Shown: positions 1 through 8,042 of the stretch, in pieces | Layout: the number at the start of each line of letters is the position of its first letter | How positions within the stretch are numbered: position 1 is the first letter of the stretch | Source: a virus | IMG/VR virus record: IMGVR_UViG_3300032288_000148 | Coordinates: 1-20,412 of that record | Direction: 5' to 3' (one strand) | DNA length: 20,412 bases | The notes under the pieces: model-generated | The model's input: the letters and a program-made list of their open reading frames with translations, nothing else | Databases searched by the model: none | What the model was told of the DNA's origin: nothing | Position numbers and translations under genes: made by a program

Positions 1-1
1 G

Positions 2-733
2 CTAGGTGTATCTATGACGGGTATTCTTGACAACCCGTTGATCAACAACCCTGATGATCCTGAACTGGCTCATCGTCTGGAGGAACTAAAGAATGTTGCT
101 ATTAACACAAACGCTGAATTTGCTAACTCTATTGGTATCAATGTCAGCGCTGCTATTACTTGCGTTAAGCCAGAAGGAACTGTTTCCCAGCTCACCGGTA
201 CGGCTTCTGGTATTCACCCTCAGCATAGCCAGTTTTTCATCCGCCGTGTTCGATCTGATAATAAAGACCCTATTACTGCGTTTATGAAGACTCAGGGTAT
301 TCCTCACGAGCCTTGCGTCATGAAGCCGGACTCGACCACTGTGTTTAGTTTCCCGATGCGTGTTGAGAAAGGCGCTGTGTTGCGTGATGACATTGACGCT
401 CTCACCCATTTGCGTTTGTGGTTGGCCTTTCAGCGTCACTGGTGTGAGCATAAGCCTTCTGTGACCATCAGTGTCAAAGAGCACGAATGGCCAGCCGTTG
501 GGGCTTGGACATGGGAGCACTTCGATGAAATCACTGGTGTGTCATATCTTCCCTACGATGGTGGTACTTACAAGCAGGCTCCTTACGAGGAGATCGGTGA
601 GTACGAATACCATATGTACAGTCAGTCTATGCCGACAGACATTGATTGGGAATCTTTTATCGAGATAACCGACAACGTTGAAGGTGCTCAACAGCTTGCC
701 TGTACCGCCGGGGCGTGTGAAATTGCTTTTTAA
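2..733 (+). CDS. nrdJ: Adenosylcobalamin-dependent (class II) ribonucleotide reductase, 3' part
   Basis: The enzyme reduces ribonucleotides to deoxyribonucleotides using a coenzyme B12 radical, supplying dNTPs for phage DNA synthesis. The reading frame is open to the left edge, so the N-terminal and central parts lie outside the window. The visible part begins LGVSMTGILDNP, a conserved class II segment, and continues with PEGTVSQLTGTASGIHPQHS and IRRVRSDNKDP, which are typical of the monomeric RTPR type. The C-terminus, CTAGACEIAF, has two cysteines five residues apart. This matches the spacing of the C-terminal redox pair that re-reduces the active site in the Lactobacillus leichmannii enzyme. 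The gene is on the strand opposite the virion block, as expected for an early or middle metabolic gene. Its TAA stop is part of the ribosome binding site of the next ORF. The class assignment is firm; the choice between tri- and diphosphate substrate is less so. Confidence 0.93.
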   Translation, partial: LGVSMTGILDNPLINNPDDPELAHRLEELKNVAINTNAEFANSIGINVSAAITCVKPEGTVSQLTGTASGIHPQHSQFFIRRVRSDNKDPITAFMKTQGIPHEPCVMKPDSTTVFSFPMRVEKGAVLRDDIDALTHLRLWLAFQRHWCEHKPSVTISVKEHEWPAVGAWTWEHFDEITGVSYLPYDGGTYKQAPYEEIGEYEYHMYSQSMPTDIDWESFIEITDNVEGAQQLACTAGACEIAF

Positions 734-741
734 GGATTAAC

Positions 742-894
742 ATGAACTGGAATATTAGCTTTATCAACGGACTTGTATTAGGTTTAGTCCACACTGACTC
801 AGTATTGATTGAGGATGTGGAAACAGAAGAGATCGAGTCAGGCCACGGGATTCTTATTTACCTAGGCTTTATCGAGATAGCACTATTTTGGTAG
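742..894 (+). CDS. Small ORF of 50 residues after the reductase, unknown
   Basis: This short reading frame encodes 50 residues starting MNWNISFINGLVLGL and ending in a hydrophobic stretch, YLGFIEIALFW. The middle is acidic (VLIEDVETEEIE). A clear ribosome binding site, TAAGGATTAAC, sits directly before the ATG, and its first three bases are the stop codon of the reductase, so the two are probably co-translated. An intrinsic terminator follows about 15 bases after the stop. I do not recognise a family. The two hydrophobic ends could associate with a membrane or pack together, but neither is long enough for a confident membrane segment. Good spacing and a proper RBS argue for a real gene; the short length is the main doubt. 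Confidence 0.6.
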   Translation: MNWNISFINGLVLGLVHTDSVLIEDVETEEIESGHGILIYLGFIEIALFW

Positions 895-909
895 GAGGGT
901 GAAAACTTT

Positions 910-936
910 AAGGGGCCACTAAAGGCCCCTTTTTTT
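910..936 (+). terminator. Intrinsic terminator between the convergent operons
   Basis: A perfect 8-base-pair stem (AAGGGGCC at 910-917 and GGCCCCTT at 924-931) with a six-base loop ACTAAA is followed by a run of T. It ends transcripts from the reductase arm. The minus-strand endolysin gene stops at 935-937, inside this region. The hairpin can also form in that transcript, but the following bases are TAAAGTTTTC, so it would be a weaker terminator in that direction. Confidence 0.88.
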
Positions 937-1414
937 ATCCCGCTAGAAATAAACTTCTCTCATCTTGTCGCCTCTTAGTGAGGCCGCTTAAGATCTTACC
1001 GCCTGCTTTGTCCCATTTGAGAAACTCATCAGCAGCGCCACTATAGTCACCTCGGTTATATTTCATCCGTAATGTGGAACTCTGTAAGTTACCTAAGCCA
1101 ACATTGAAGGCAAAACTTACCAATGCCTCAAAATGCCCCTTATTGGTGCTAGAAGCAGGACATAGGCGTAAAACACCCACTTCAAACCTATCTAAATCGG
1201 TTTGTAGGAGCTTATCTACCTCTTCTAAGGATAGGGTACGATCCCACTCTTTTGGAAGCTCTAAAGCCATTCTATCGGCATAGGGGACACGAATGTGGGC
1301 AGGGTCTATGACGTGTCCTACGCCTACCGTCCAGAGCCTTGCCGGACACCTGTAGGGCCTCTGGCGCACACCTTCATGGTGCTTGATCATGTCCAAGCAT
1401 CGTTTACTAATCAT
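935..1414 (-). CDS. Endolysin, GH24 (T4/P22-type) lysozyme
   Basis: A 159-residue muramidase that cuts the glycan strands of peptidoglycan to release progeny. The catalytic region is residues 14-34, HEGVRQRPYRCPARLWTVGVGH. Glu14 is the acid. Cys23 occupies the position of T4 Asp20, and Thr29 matches T4 Thr26, giving the E-8-(D/C)-5-T spacing of the family. Cysteine at the second position is known in many phage endolysins. The helical second half includes SFAFNVGLGNLQSSTL and ends with GLTKRRQDERSLFLAG, the usual C-terminal arrangement. There is no N-terminal hydrophobic segment or signal peptide, so export should depend on a holin rather than a SAR anchor. The start codon overlaps the holin stop (ATGA), which couples the two. 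Length is normal for the family. Confidence 0.95.
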   Translation of the reverse strand: MISKRCLDMIKHHEGVRQRPYRCPARLWTVGVGHVIDPAHIRVPYADRMALELPKEWDRTLSLEEVDKLLQTDLDRFEVGVLRLCPASSTNKGHFEALVSFAFNVGLGNLQSSTLRMKYNRGDYSGAADEFLKWDKAGGKILSGLTKRRQDERSLFLAG

Positions 1415-1917
1415 TTTCTAGCAAACGCTTGGGTTCCAAACCAGAAGGCAATAATTGAGGCAAATATTTGTTTGGTATCATCGTCCCAGAGCATCTCCAA
1501 TGCCACGTCAAAGCCTACCCCGGTCTCTACCGCATAGTAGAAACCAAAGATATCTACGAAGACAAACAACAGGAAGAAGCCATAGGTAATCACAGGACGC
1601 ACCAGAGCACGGACGTTCTTAACCCAACGAGAGGTTCCCTCAGCCAGCGACATGTCATGCTCGTATAGAGCTTGCCGTTCCTGTAGCTGGAACTTTTGGG
1701 TTTCAACTTCAGCGCTGATCTGTAACTGATGGGTTTTAATTTCCTCTACATGCGCCTGAGCAACATAGCCCTCTTTGAGCATTTGAAGCTCTCGCTCAGT
1801 CTGCAACCGAGCCAGAAGTAACTCATGGCTTTTGTCGGCTTTGTCTTGGAAGAAGTCCAATAGGCGGGGAAGACCGCCCATTAGGAACGATAAGAACGTA
1901 GAGATTAGAGTCAGCAT
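1411..1917 (-). CDS. Holin, similar to the three-helix GTA/phage holin family
   Basis: A 168-residue membrane protein directly before the endolysin, expected to open the inner membrane for it. The N-terminus (MLTLISTFLSFLMGGLPRLL) is a short hydrophobic or amphipathic helix. Residues about 25-95 form a charged, Gln/Glu-rich coiled coil. Two membrane segments follow at about 108-130 (ITYGFFLLFVFVDIFGFYY) and 150-165 (FASIIAFWFGTQAF). The RPVITYGFF...FWFGTQAFARK pattern resembles the 'holin of 3TMs' family (GTA_holin_3TM), recognised from memory. The start overlaps the preceding gene's stop as TAATG, and the stop overlaps the endolysin start as ATGA, so all three are coupled. The assignment rests on topology, context and the C-terminal pattern. 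Confidence 0.8.
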   Translation of the reverse strand: MLTLISTFLSFLMGGLPRLLDFFQDKADKSHELLLARLQTERELQMLKEGYVAQAHVEEIKTHQLQISAEVETQKFQLQERQALYEHDMSLAEGTSRWVKNVRALVRPVITYGFFLLFVFVDIFGFYYAVETGVGFDVALEMLWDDDTKQIFASIIAFWFGTQAFARK

Positions 1918-3395
1918 TATTGCTCCGGGGGATTAACAGCACCAGACAATAAACCTTGGATACTTGTGCGAGGCAAAGGCTCTTGCACAGCACCGCCAAG
2001 AATATCGCTCATTAAACCACGAGTGGCTCTTCGTTGAGCAACTCCTTGGAGCTTATCAGCAGCAAAACCAGCACCACCCATTACAGCCGCAGCAGCGGGG
2101 CTTTGACCAGCAACATAGAGGTTACTACCAAAAGCAATCTGGCTACGAAGAGGATTCAAACGAGCAGTGGTAGACAATAACAGATCAAAGGGGCCTCCTT
2201 TGGCTACTGCTTTGATTGCATTTTGTTCTTTATCAGAGAACAGACGCATCTTATTTTTGTCTGCCAACAGATCAATCATTTTTTGACGAATAATCGATGC
2301 TTCCGAGGCTGAAGGATTAATTGCTTTGGCATCTGCAACATTCAAAATATCGTCCAAGACCGTAGCACGAGACAGATTACGCCAGTCTTTACGAGCTTCC
2401 ATTACACTCTTAATAGCTTTATCGGCGTTTCCTGCGCCTGTGGAAACATCAGAAGATTTAATATTAGCCACAAAGTCATCAATCTTCTCAGTCATTACGC
2501 CAGCAAGACGACGTACATTAGGCTCATTTGAATTCTTCAGCGAAGTAGCCAGACCACGCATTTGTTCCAACTGAGTAAACGACACATCTTTGTCTTTGAT
2601 AATCTGGTTGAAACGACGCAAAGTATCGCCAATGTCTGATTGTTGTTTGCTCTGGGGTAGCCAATTAGCGTCCTCAAGGGCCTTACGCATATCGCCAATC
2701 AATCCACGAGCACTATTATTCTTGAGACTGACACCAGCATCTTCCATTGTGGTGTAAGCTCGTTGTGCTCGTTGTTTAATCTCGTCCATTGTTACAATAG
2801 GCTGAGACGGTTGTGTCATCTTGCCAGCAACTTTTCCTGCGGCCCCGCCAGCGACAACAGAAGCCCCTAGAGATGCGATAGTGGCTGCAACATCGCTGCC
2901 TGTCAATTCTTTGGTGACATCATATGCAGGCTGAGACGCAGCACCGGCGGCCCCAGCGGCGGGGATCTGTTGTGCAAGATTTTGACCTAGCGAAGTACTC
3001 GGTAGAAGCTTTGCAGCACCGCCAGCCCCGATCATCGCTCCTACACCGCCCTGAGCAGCTTTTTCAACCGTTGTTTCAGGCTGAGGAAGCCCCATAGCTG
3101 TCAGACCTTGTTGCTGTGCTTGAGACATCAAAGGCACACGCTTTTCTGATCCAGCAAGGTTTAGACCAACGTTAGCAGCAGAAGCCAAGAAATCAGCAGC
3201 GGCTGTAACAGGGGCCGACAACGAAGTAATAGCCGTTCTAGCTGTCAATCCAGCTTGGCGCTTGAGTTGATCAGCCGTTGTAGGCTCTTGAGCAGGCTTA
3301 GGCGATTTAATGGAAGCTGCAATTTCATCAATCTCAGCATCAGACAAGGGCGTGTCTGTTTGCACACGCTTGCCTTCAATCAGGTATGTAGGCAT
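1917..3395 (-). CDS. Putative DNA ejection / internal virion protein (492 aa)
   Basis: Third of three consecutive Ala/Gly-rich proteins between the tail factor and the lysis genes, the usual place of podoviral ejection proteins such as P22 gp7, gp20 and gp16 or T7 gp14-16. It starts MPTYLIEGKRVQTDTPLSDA, an N-terminal pattern I associate with such virion proteins in aquatic podoviruses. Residues about 110-200 contain several Gly/Ala-rich hydrophobic stretches (AAQGGVGAMIGAGGAAKLL, AAGAAGAAS, ASLGASVVAGGAAGK) that could insert in a membrane. The centre (about 205-400) is helical and charged. A further Ala/Gly stretch lies near the C-terminus (AAAAVMGGAGFAAD). The RBS TAAGGA contains the stop codon of the preceding gene. 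The ejection role is inferred from position and composition; no enzymatic motif is visible. Confidence 0.7.
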   Translation of the reverse strand: MPTYLIEGKRVQTDTPLSDAEIDEIAASIKSPKPAQEPTTADQLKRQAGLTARTAITSLSAPVTAAADFLASAANVGLNLAGSEKRVPLMSQAQQQGLTAMGLPQPETTVEKAAQGGVGAMIGAGGAAKLLPSTSLGQNLAQQIPAAGAAGAASQPAYDVTKELTGSDVAATIASLGASVVAGGAAGKVAGKMTQPSQPIVTMDEIKQRAQRAYTTMEDAGVSLKNNSARGLIGDMRKALEDANWLPQSKQQSDIGDTLRRFNQIIKDKDVSFTQLEQMRGLATSLKNSNEPNVRRLAGVMTEKIDDFVANIKSSDVSTGAGNADKAIKSVMEARKDWRNLSRATVLDDILNVADAKAINPSASEASIIRQKMIDLLADKNKMRLFSDKEQNAIKAVAKGGPFDLLLSTTARLNPLRSQIAFGSNLYVAGQSPAAAAVMGGAGFAADKLQGVAQRRATRGLMSDILGGAVQEPLPRTSIQGLLSGAVNPPEQ

Positions 3396-3403
3396 ATGAA
3401 TCC

Positions 3404-4636
3404 TTAAGGAATGATCTGATAACGAGTGCCTTTACTGGTTACAGCACCAGAGGGTTGTGCAGCCGGAGTAGGCGCAGCAGCAGCGCCCGGAGGTGTTTGC
3501 TTCTCAGCAGGAAGCTTACCTGTAGCAGCTTCACGCCAGCGGCCATAATGAAACTTGATTTGATCAAGGTTTTGTTTCAGTTTCTCAGGAGACTGATTCA
3601 TATCCAAAGACGCCAGCGACGATTGCAAGGCAACCAATTCTTGTACAGCAACCTGACCAAGAGCGCCTCCTGTGGGAGAAGCATCACGCATTTGTTGCAG
3701 TCGATCAAAACCCAAGTTAGCTTTGATTGTCTCAAGCGTTGAGCGAAGGTTAGCACCCGCAGTTCCGGGAATGTATGAAGTAAACGATCCAAGACCAGTC
3801 GTCAATCCAGACACCAGAGGAAGAGCTTCATCTACTTTAGCGATCACTCTGTCAGCACCAGCAACAGCGGTCTCAGCAGCAGCCATTTGTTTGTCTGCTT
3901 TATCTTGTTTCTTATCGTTCAAAGCATCGATACGGGCTTGAATCAACTGTCGTTGGACATCCGTATTAGACTGTTTCAAAGAAGCCTGCAACTGAGCCAA
4001 TTGAATCTTAAATTCACGATCACGTTCTTTCTCGGCCTGTTTAGCTTCCTGTTTCTCTTTTTCCAGAGCAGCTTTAGCAGCAATGTCTGCTTTCTTTAAA
4101 CTTGCACGCTCCATTGAAGCCAACACAGCATCAGGCTTACCATAGCGACGAACCAGCTTGAGCATATCTTCTTCTGTGGCTCCTTCAGGAAGAGCAGCTA
4201 GTTCCGCCTCTAGCTTGTCCTCACGGGTCAGCGCCGCCTCTTCACGAGATGCTCTCATGGTCTTGATGCGAGTCTCGGTCTCTTGAGCCTCACGAGCAAC
4301 AATCTGTTGGCCAAGTCGAGCAGCCTCTTCGTTGAAGCCAGCGGTTTGAAGACGTGTGGCGTACTCTTTTAGACCTTCTGTCTTTGTCACATCCAAACCT
4401 TCAGCAAGACGCCGAAGATCAGTAGCTTTCTTGACCGTTGGGTCGGTAACGTCAACACCGAACAAACCAGCAGCACCACGACCTAACTGAGCACCACCCT
4501 TGTAGCCAAGGAAAGCACCCATGTCAGAAAGGTTACGGCCAGCCATTTGAGAGGCTTGCTGTTCAATGAGTTGGTTTTGGAGTTGTTGAGGATTCAAAGA
4601 GCTACCAAAGAGTCCTGCGAATGCGTCTGTAGCCAT
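3404..4636 (-). CDS. Putative internal virion / ejection protein, coiled coil (410 aa)
   Basis: Second of the three putative ejection proteins. The N-terminus is Gln-rich, with short Gly/Ala stretches around residues 35-60. Residues about 110-260 form a long charged helix rich in Lys, Glu, Ala and Arg (for example AALEKEKQEAKQAEKERDRE), which looks like a coiled coil. Residues about 300-370 hold NLGFDRLQQMRDASPTGGAL followed by a helix ending in FHYGRWREA. I recognise this SPTGGALG-containing region from internal proteins of other tailed phages, though I cannot name a family. The tail is a Pro/Ala linker ending GTRYQIIP. The gene begins after TAAGGATAGATT, where TAA is the stop of the upstream gene. 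The role is inferred from position and composition. Confidence 0.7.
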   Translation of the reverse strand: MATDAFAGLFGSSLNPQQLQNQLIEQQASQMAGRNLSDMGAFLGYKGGAQLGRGAAGLFGVDVTDPTVKKATDLRRLAEGLDVTKTEGLKEYATRLQTAGFNEEAARLGQQIVAREAQETETRIKTMRASREEAALTREDKLEAELAALPEGATEEDMLKLVRRYGKPDAVLASMERASLKKADIAAKAALEKEKQEAKQAEKERDREFKIQLAQLQASLKQSNTDVQRQLIQARIDALNDKKQDKADKQMAAAETAVAGADRVIAKVDEALPLVSGLTTGLGSFTSYIPGTAGANLRSTLETIKANLGFDRLQQMRDASPTGGALGQVAVQELVALQSSLASLDMNQSPEKLKQNLDQIKFHYGRWREAATGKLPAEKQTPPGAAAAPTPAAQPSGAVTSKGTRYQIIP

Positions 4637-4645
4637 AATCTATCC

Positions 4646-5623
4646 TTACAGTATTTTACCGATCAAACCACCAATCAACTGCGATACAGGATCAACCAAA
4701 CCAGCCGTAGAGGCCGCTTGTGTCCTAGCAGCGCCAGCTTGATAGTTAGCAGCGTTTTGAGCAGAGGAGGTCAAGAACTGACCAGCTTGAGCACCAGCGG
4801 TTGCTTGACGAGCACCCAGATCAGAGCCGAAAGTCAAAGGAGCCTGCCCCAATGTCTCAGCGCCAGAAGCTGCTGTCAGAGCAGTGGTAAACGGAGACAG
4901 GGCAGTGTTTTGAAGGTTAAACCCACCACCAGCAACACCCAAGCCACCAGTCATGAAGCCTTGACCCGCCTGAGCTTGCTGGATAGCAGCATTTTGAGCC
5001 TGAGCAGCCAAGTTAGCATCTTGTTGGGCAATAGCGTTGTAATAAGCAGCCATTTGAGGGTTAGTAGCAGCCAAGCCTTGAGCACCCGGAGCATATCCTG
5101 CTTGCGTAGCTCCAACGGCCAATCCTAGACGACCCTGCTGTTGTTGTTGGTTGGTCAACTGAGCCAATTGTTGCTCACGTCCCGGAGCCAACAGAGCCTG
5201 CTGCTGAGTCATGTAACGCTGACGAGCCGCTTCAGGAGACTCGGCCACATATTGTTGACCCAAGTTAAACAGACCAGTACCGCCAGCCAGTGCAGCCTGC
5301 TGTAGTGGTTGAGCCGCAGCAGCGCCTCCTACTGCTTGTCCTGCTTGGCCTAGCAGAGCCTCACGCATCGCAGCGATATCAGGCGCAACCTGATAACCAG
5401 CACCAATTAAACGTCCTTTAGGATCGTATTGGAAGGCGCTAGTACCAAAGCGAGAGGTAACACCCACAGGACGGAACTGAGTCATCTCTGCGGCTCTCTG
5501 GCCTTGCTGTAGCATAGCGTTAGCGATGTCTGTTTGTGCTCCTGCTGCTTGATTCGCAGCATAAAGATTACCTACTCCAGACAATAAGCCTGTCAAGGTG
5601 CTCAGATCAGGTGTCGTAGCCAT
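4646..5623 (-). CDS. Putative internal virion / ejection protein, Ala/Gln-rich (325 aa)
   Basis: First of the three putative ejection proteins. It starts with a short hydrophobic helix (LSTLTGLLSGVGNLYAANQ). A compact segment at about 50-80 (FRPVGVTSRFGTSAFQYDPK) looks like a small folded motif. The rest is strongly rich in Ala, Gln and Gly, with a glutamine run (TNQQQQQGR) and a Gly-rich stretch (FMTGGLGVAGGGFN). The C-terminus, VDPVSQLIGGLIGKIL, is an amphipathic helix of the kind that can bind membranes. It starts with a TAATG overlap on the 76-residue gene before it. By size and order it could correspond to T7 gp14 or P22 gp7/gp20, proteins that leave the virion with the DNA. No sequence family is certain. 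Confidence 0.65.
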   Translation of the reverse strand: MATTPDLSTLTGLLSGVGNLYAANQAAGAQTDIANAMLQQGQRAAEMTQFRPVGVTSRFGTSAFQYDPKGRLIGAGYQVAPDIAAMREALLGQAGQAVGGAAAAQPLQQAALAGGTGLFNLGQQYVAESPEAARQRYMTQQQALLAPGREQQLAQLTNQQQQQGRLGLAVGATQAGYAPGAQGLAATNPQMAAYYNAIAQQDANLAAQAQNAAIQQAQAGQGFMTGGLGVAGGGFNLQNTALSPFTTALTAASGAETLGQAPLTFGSDLGARQATAGAQAGQFLTSSAQNAANYQAGAARTQAASTAGLVDPVSQLIGGLIGKIL

Positions 5624-5853
5624 TAGTATGTCCCTCCGTTAACGGTGGCATTAAAAGTACCAGAAACGGTCAGGTTTACAGCCGTTGCGTTACCTGTTAA
5701 TGTGCCATTGTTTGTATCAAGCTTGCTGCTCACGGCAGAAGCAATGTTATCAAACTCTGTGTTTAGTTCCGTCCCTTTGATGATTTTGGCAGGATTGCCG
5801 GAAACATAGCCGTCTTTGACAGCAAAGTTAGTGGATTTTGTGTAGTTACTCAT
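5623..5853 (-). CDS. Small fibre-like protein (76 aa)
   Basis: The first 45 residues (MSNYTKSTNFAVKDG...GNPAKIIKGTELNTEFDNIA) resemble the N-terminal anchoring region often found at the start of longer phage fibre proteins. The remaining 30 residues (NGTLTGNATAVNLTVSGTF) are a short beta-repeat of the same T-G-N style as the main tail fibre. The protein then stops. It overlaps the gp10-like gene by ATGA and the next gene by TAATG, so it is fully embedded in the operon. It may be a minimal trimeric tip or plug, or the remnant of a fibre whose shaft and tip were lost. I cannot decide between these. Confidence 0.65.
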   Translation of the reverse strand: MSNYTKSTNFAVKDGYVSGNPAKIIKGTELNTEFDNIASAVSSKLDTNNGTLTGNATAVNLTVSGTFNATVNGGTY

Positions 5854-7388
5854 GCGGTTCTCCCCGGCTTGACATAAACATCAAGTTTCTGAATTGAAAT
5901 GGCCTTATCGTTCACGGTTGTCTCAAACCCTAGCTGAAGAACCTTTCCAGATCCTCCAACGTTGATAATCTTGTTGTCGAAGGCAGAACCGCCATATTCA
6001 CCGATGTTATATTCGGCAATATTATATTCTGCAATAGAGGCGTTGGCAAGATTAAAGTTACGACTGTTTAAAATATCACTGTAATCAAAGCCAAACTTTA
6101 AAATCACAGCATACCCTTGACCACCAATGATAGTGACACCCACCTTCTTTAAAATCTTCAGAGCCGTGGGGCTACCAAAGTCAAAGTAGTTGGTATAATA
6201 TTTCATCAGATACGTCTGGTTATTGTCTAAATGCCCTGCGTACAAAGCCACATAAGATCTCTTACCCATCAAAAGATCTTTAGAGCGTGTGTATTTAAAA
6301 GCTGTGGGTACAAGACCGTCCCATGTAGTGACACGACGAGCACCGTTTTGAAGACTTGTACGCATATCAAAACAATACACCAGACCACGGGTAGGCAGGC
6401 TTATCAGGTAAAACGCTTCCTTGTCGCTATAGACAGCTTTAATATCAGCAGGCGTTTCAGCAATGATTTCAGTGACAATATCATCCCGAACACTGGCACT
6501 GATGTCGCTCATCGGTGCAGACTTCTCTTGAATTGTACGAGCAATTGAGCGAATACCGCTATCGCTGGCAAATAGAATATCGTTACCTGTTACTACTACT
6601 GAGTCCCGAGCATAGCAACCAACACCACCAAGAGTATCTGCCAGAGTCAGGTTTTGAGTATCGTTAGCACCAGAATAAATAAGAATCTGGCGCTTACCGA
6701 AGATATACAGATAGTTGTTATGCACCGCCAGTGCTTGAATTTCATCAGCACCGTTAGGCCATACCTGAGCAACGTTTAGCGTGCCTGAAGTACCGCCAGA
6801 AAAGACATGGCCAGTCAACAAGTCAGAGAATTGTACGGTGTTCTTGTCTGTGGTGGTATTAGCCGACCATGTACGGCCATACGCAGAGACCACACAGTTA
6901 GCGTTAAGAACAGTGCCATTATAGCCACTGACTTCAGTGATACGTTTATATTGAGTGGTAGAAACAGCAGGATCAAACACCAAAGGATCGTGCCCAATCT
7001 GGTACAGATACATTTTACCATTCAAAGGAGCCATTTGCCAGTGGTTGGCAGAGATCGTAGGAGCCGTACCGCCGCCGCCATAAGTCAAGGTAGTCACGGT
7101 AGAGCCGGAGAGCTTAAAAAGCTTATTGTTACCAGCAAACAAGATGTAAGAGTTGCCACTGTTGTCAATCAACTCACCAATGGCTTGAACATCATTCTCA
7201 CCCAGATCAGCGTTAGACACGTGCATCGGCTCCCAGCCCTTACGAGCACCAATACGTCCAAACTTGTCAATCACGCAGTTATTAGCCACTGTAGCAAACC
7301 CGCTTTCAAGCGAGATCGAGCTATCCTGAGTATTTAAACCCAGAAAGCCCGGAGCAGAAATTGAGGTTGTTAGGATCTTCTCAGCCAT
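5850..7388 (-). CDS. Tail accessory / DNA-stabilisation protein, P22 gp10-like
   Basis: A 512-residue, beta-rich protein following the adaptor gene with a TAATG overlap. The N-terminus (SAPGFLGLNTQDSSISLESG, then GFATVANNCVIDKFGRIGAR) is typical of the packaged-DNA stabilisation proteins of aquatic podoviruses. The body alternates short strands with aromatic and Asn/Gly turns (NNKLFKL, GKMYLYQIGHDPLVFD, NNYLYIFGKRQILIYSG, LISLPTRGLVYCFDMRT), as expected for a beta-propeller-like fold. The length is close to P22 gp10 (about 470). Such proteins join the neck below the portal and adaptor and help keep DNA inside. A T7 gp12-like nozzle is the alternative reading and would have a similar role. I favour gp10 because of the N-terminal pattern. 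Confidence 0.7.
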   Translation of the reverse strand: MAEKILTTSISAPGFLGLNTQDSSISLESGFATVANNCVIDKFGRIGARKGWEPMHVSNADLGENDVQAIGELIDNSGNSYILFAGNNKLFKLSGSTVTTLTYGGGGTAPTISANHWQMAPLNGKMYLYQIGHDPLVFDPAVSTTQYKRITEVSGYNGTVLNANCVVSAYGRTWSANTTTDKNTVQFSDLLTGHVFSGGTSGTLNVAQVWPNGADEIQALAVHNNYLYIFGKRQILIYSGANDTQNLTLADTLGGVGCYARDSVVVTGNDILFASDSGIRSIARTIQEKSAPMSDISASVRDDIVTEIIAETPADIKAVYSDKEAFYLISLPTRGLVYCFDMRTSLQNGARRVTTWDGLVPTAFKYTRSKDLLMGKRSYVALYAGHLDNNQTYLMKYYTNYFDFGSPTALKILKKVGVTIIGGQGYAVILKFGFDYSDILNSRNFNLANASIAEYNIAEYNIGEYGGSAFDNKIINVGGSGKVLQLGFETTVNDKAISIQKLDVYVKPGRTA

Positions 7389-8041
7389 TACACATCAACC
7401 CAAACGGTAGATTCCTCGTAACGATTCTTCTCAATGGCAATTGCATCAGCCAAAGCAAGACGATACATCAGGTAAGCTTCAGAGGCTTGGACACCCCCAT
7501 CCTCACCACGCTCTGCGATGGCTTTGGAGTAAGCCAGAAGCTGAACTACATTGGCAGGAACCTTGACAATATCGCCGTTAGCCGTTAAATCCTCTTGAGG
7601 AATAAACAACTCAGCTTTGATTGAATACACCGTGTCAGGACGAGGCCAAACCTCCATCTTTGTGTCTCCATTAGAGTCTACACCACGGAAGTTGTAATAA
7701 ATCGGAGCAGCACTCTGAACAGTCGCCAGTGTATATTGTCTGGAAATCCAATCACCGGGGGCTTGACGCATGGTAACGTCTTCGGTATCATTCATAATCT
7801 GTTCGACACGGAAGCGTTGACCAGAGCCTGTAATGGTGTATGAACGTTGTCCAGCAACAGTATTGAAGACGTATTCAGACTCCAGTGCGTTCCAATTATA
7901 GGCGTCTTCTACCTCACGCTTGGCATCGTTAACAAATACCCCAATCAAGGATGAATAAGGAGTATCCCCAACAGAGGTAACTTCGCTCTCTCGTAGACGA
8001 ATCAAGACATTGTTGACCATCTGAAGGTATGTCGTACTCAT
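7388..8041 (-). CDS. Head-to-tail adaptor (P22 gp4 / T7 gp11-like)
   Basis: A 217-residue protein starting MSTTYLQMVNNVLIRLRESE, followed by GVFVNDAKREVEDAYNWNAL. This helical N-terminal pattern is common to adaptors that bind the lower face of the portal. The centre is beta-rich (YVFNTVAGQRSYTITGSGQ, then MEVWPRPDTVYSIKAELF), and a helical C-terminus (VQLLAYSKAIAERGED...YRLALADAIAIEK) closes the molecule. This mixture matches the gp4/gp11 adaptor class. The size lies between P22 gp4 (166 residues) and T7 gp11 (196 residues) on one side and larger family members on the other. It is followed without a gap by the gp10-like protein, its expected partner, which supports the call. Annotations of such proteins as 'tail tubular protein A' describe the same role. 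Confidence 0.75.
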   Translation of the reverse strand: MSTTYLQMVNNVLIRLRESEVTSVGDTPYSSLIGVFVNDAKREVEDAYNWNALESEYVFNTVAGQRSYTITGSGQRFRVEQIMNDTEDVTMRQAPGDWISRQYTLATVQSAAPIYYNFRGVDSNGDTKMEVWPRPDTVYSIKAELFIPQEDLTANGDIVKVPANVVQLLAYSKAIAERGEDGGVQASEAYLMYRLALADAIAIEKNRYEESTVWVDV

Positions 8042-8042
8042 C

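Noticed and set aside
86-520. Minus-strand 144-residue frame inside the reductase
   Set aside because: The reductase sequence is clearly recognisable on the plus strand, and the antisense frame has no family features.
6815-7021. Hydrophobic 68-residue same-strand frame with a signal-like start inside the gp10-like gene
   Set aside because: It lies wholly inside a well-supported gene in another frame, with no RBS. The hydrophobic composition comes from the frame shift of beta-rich coding sequence.
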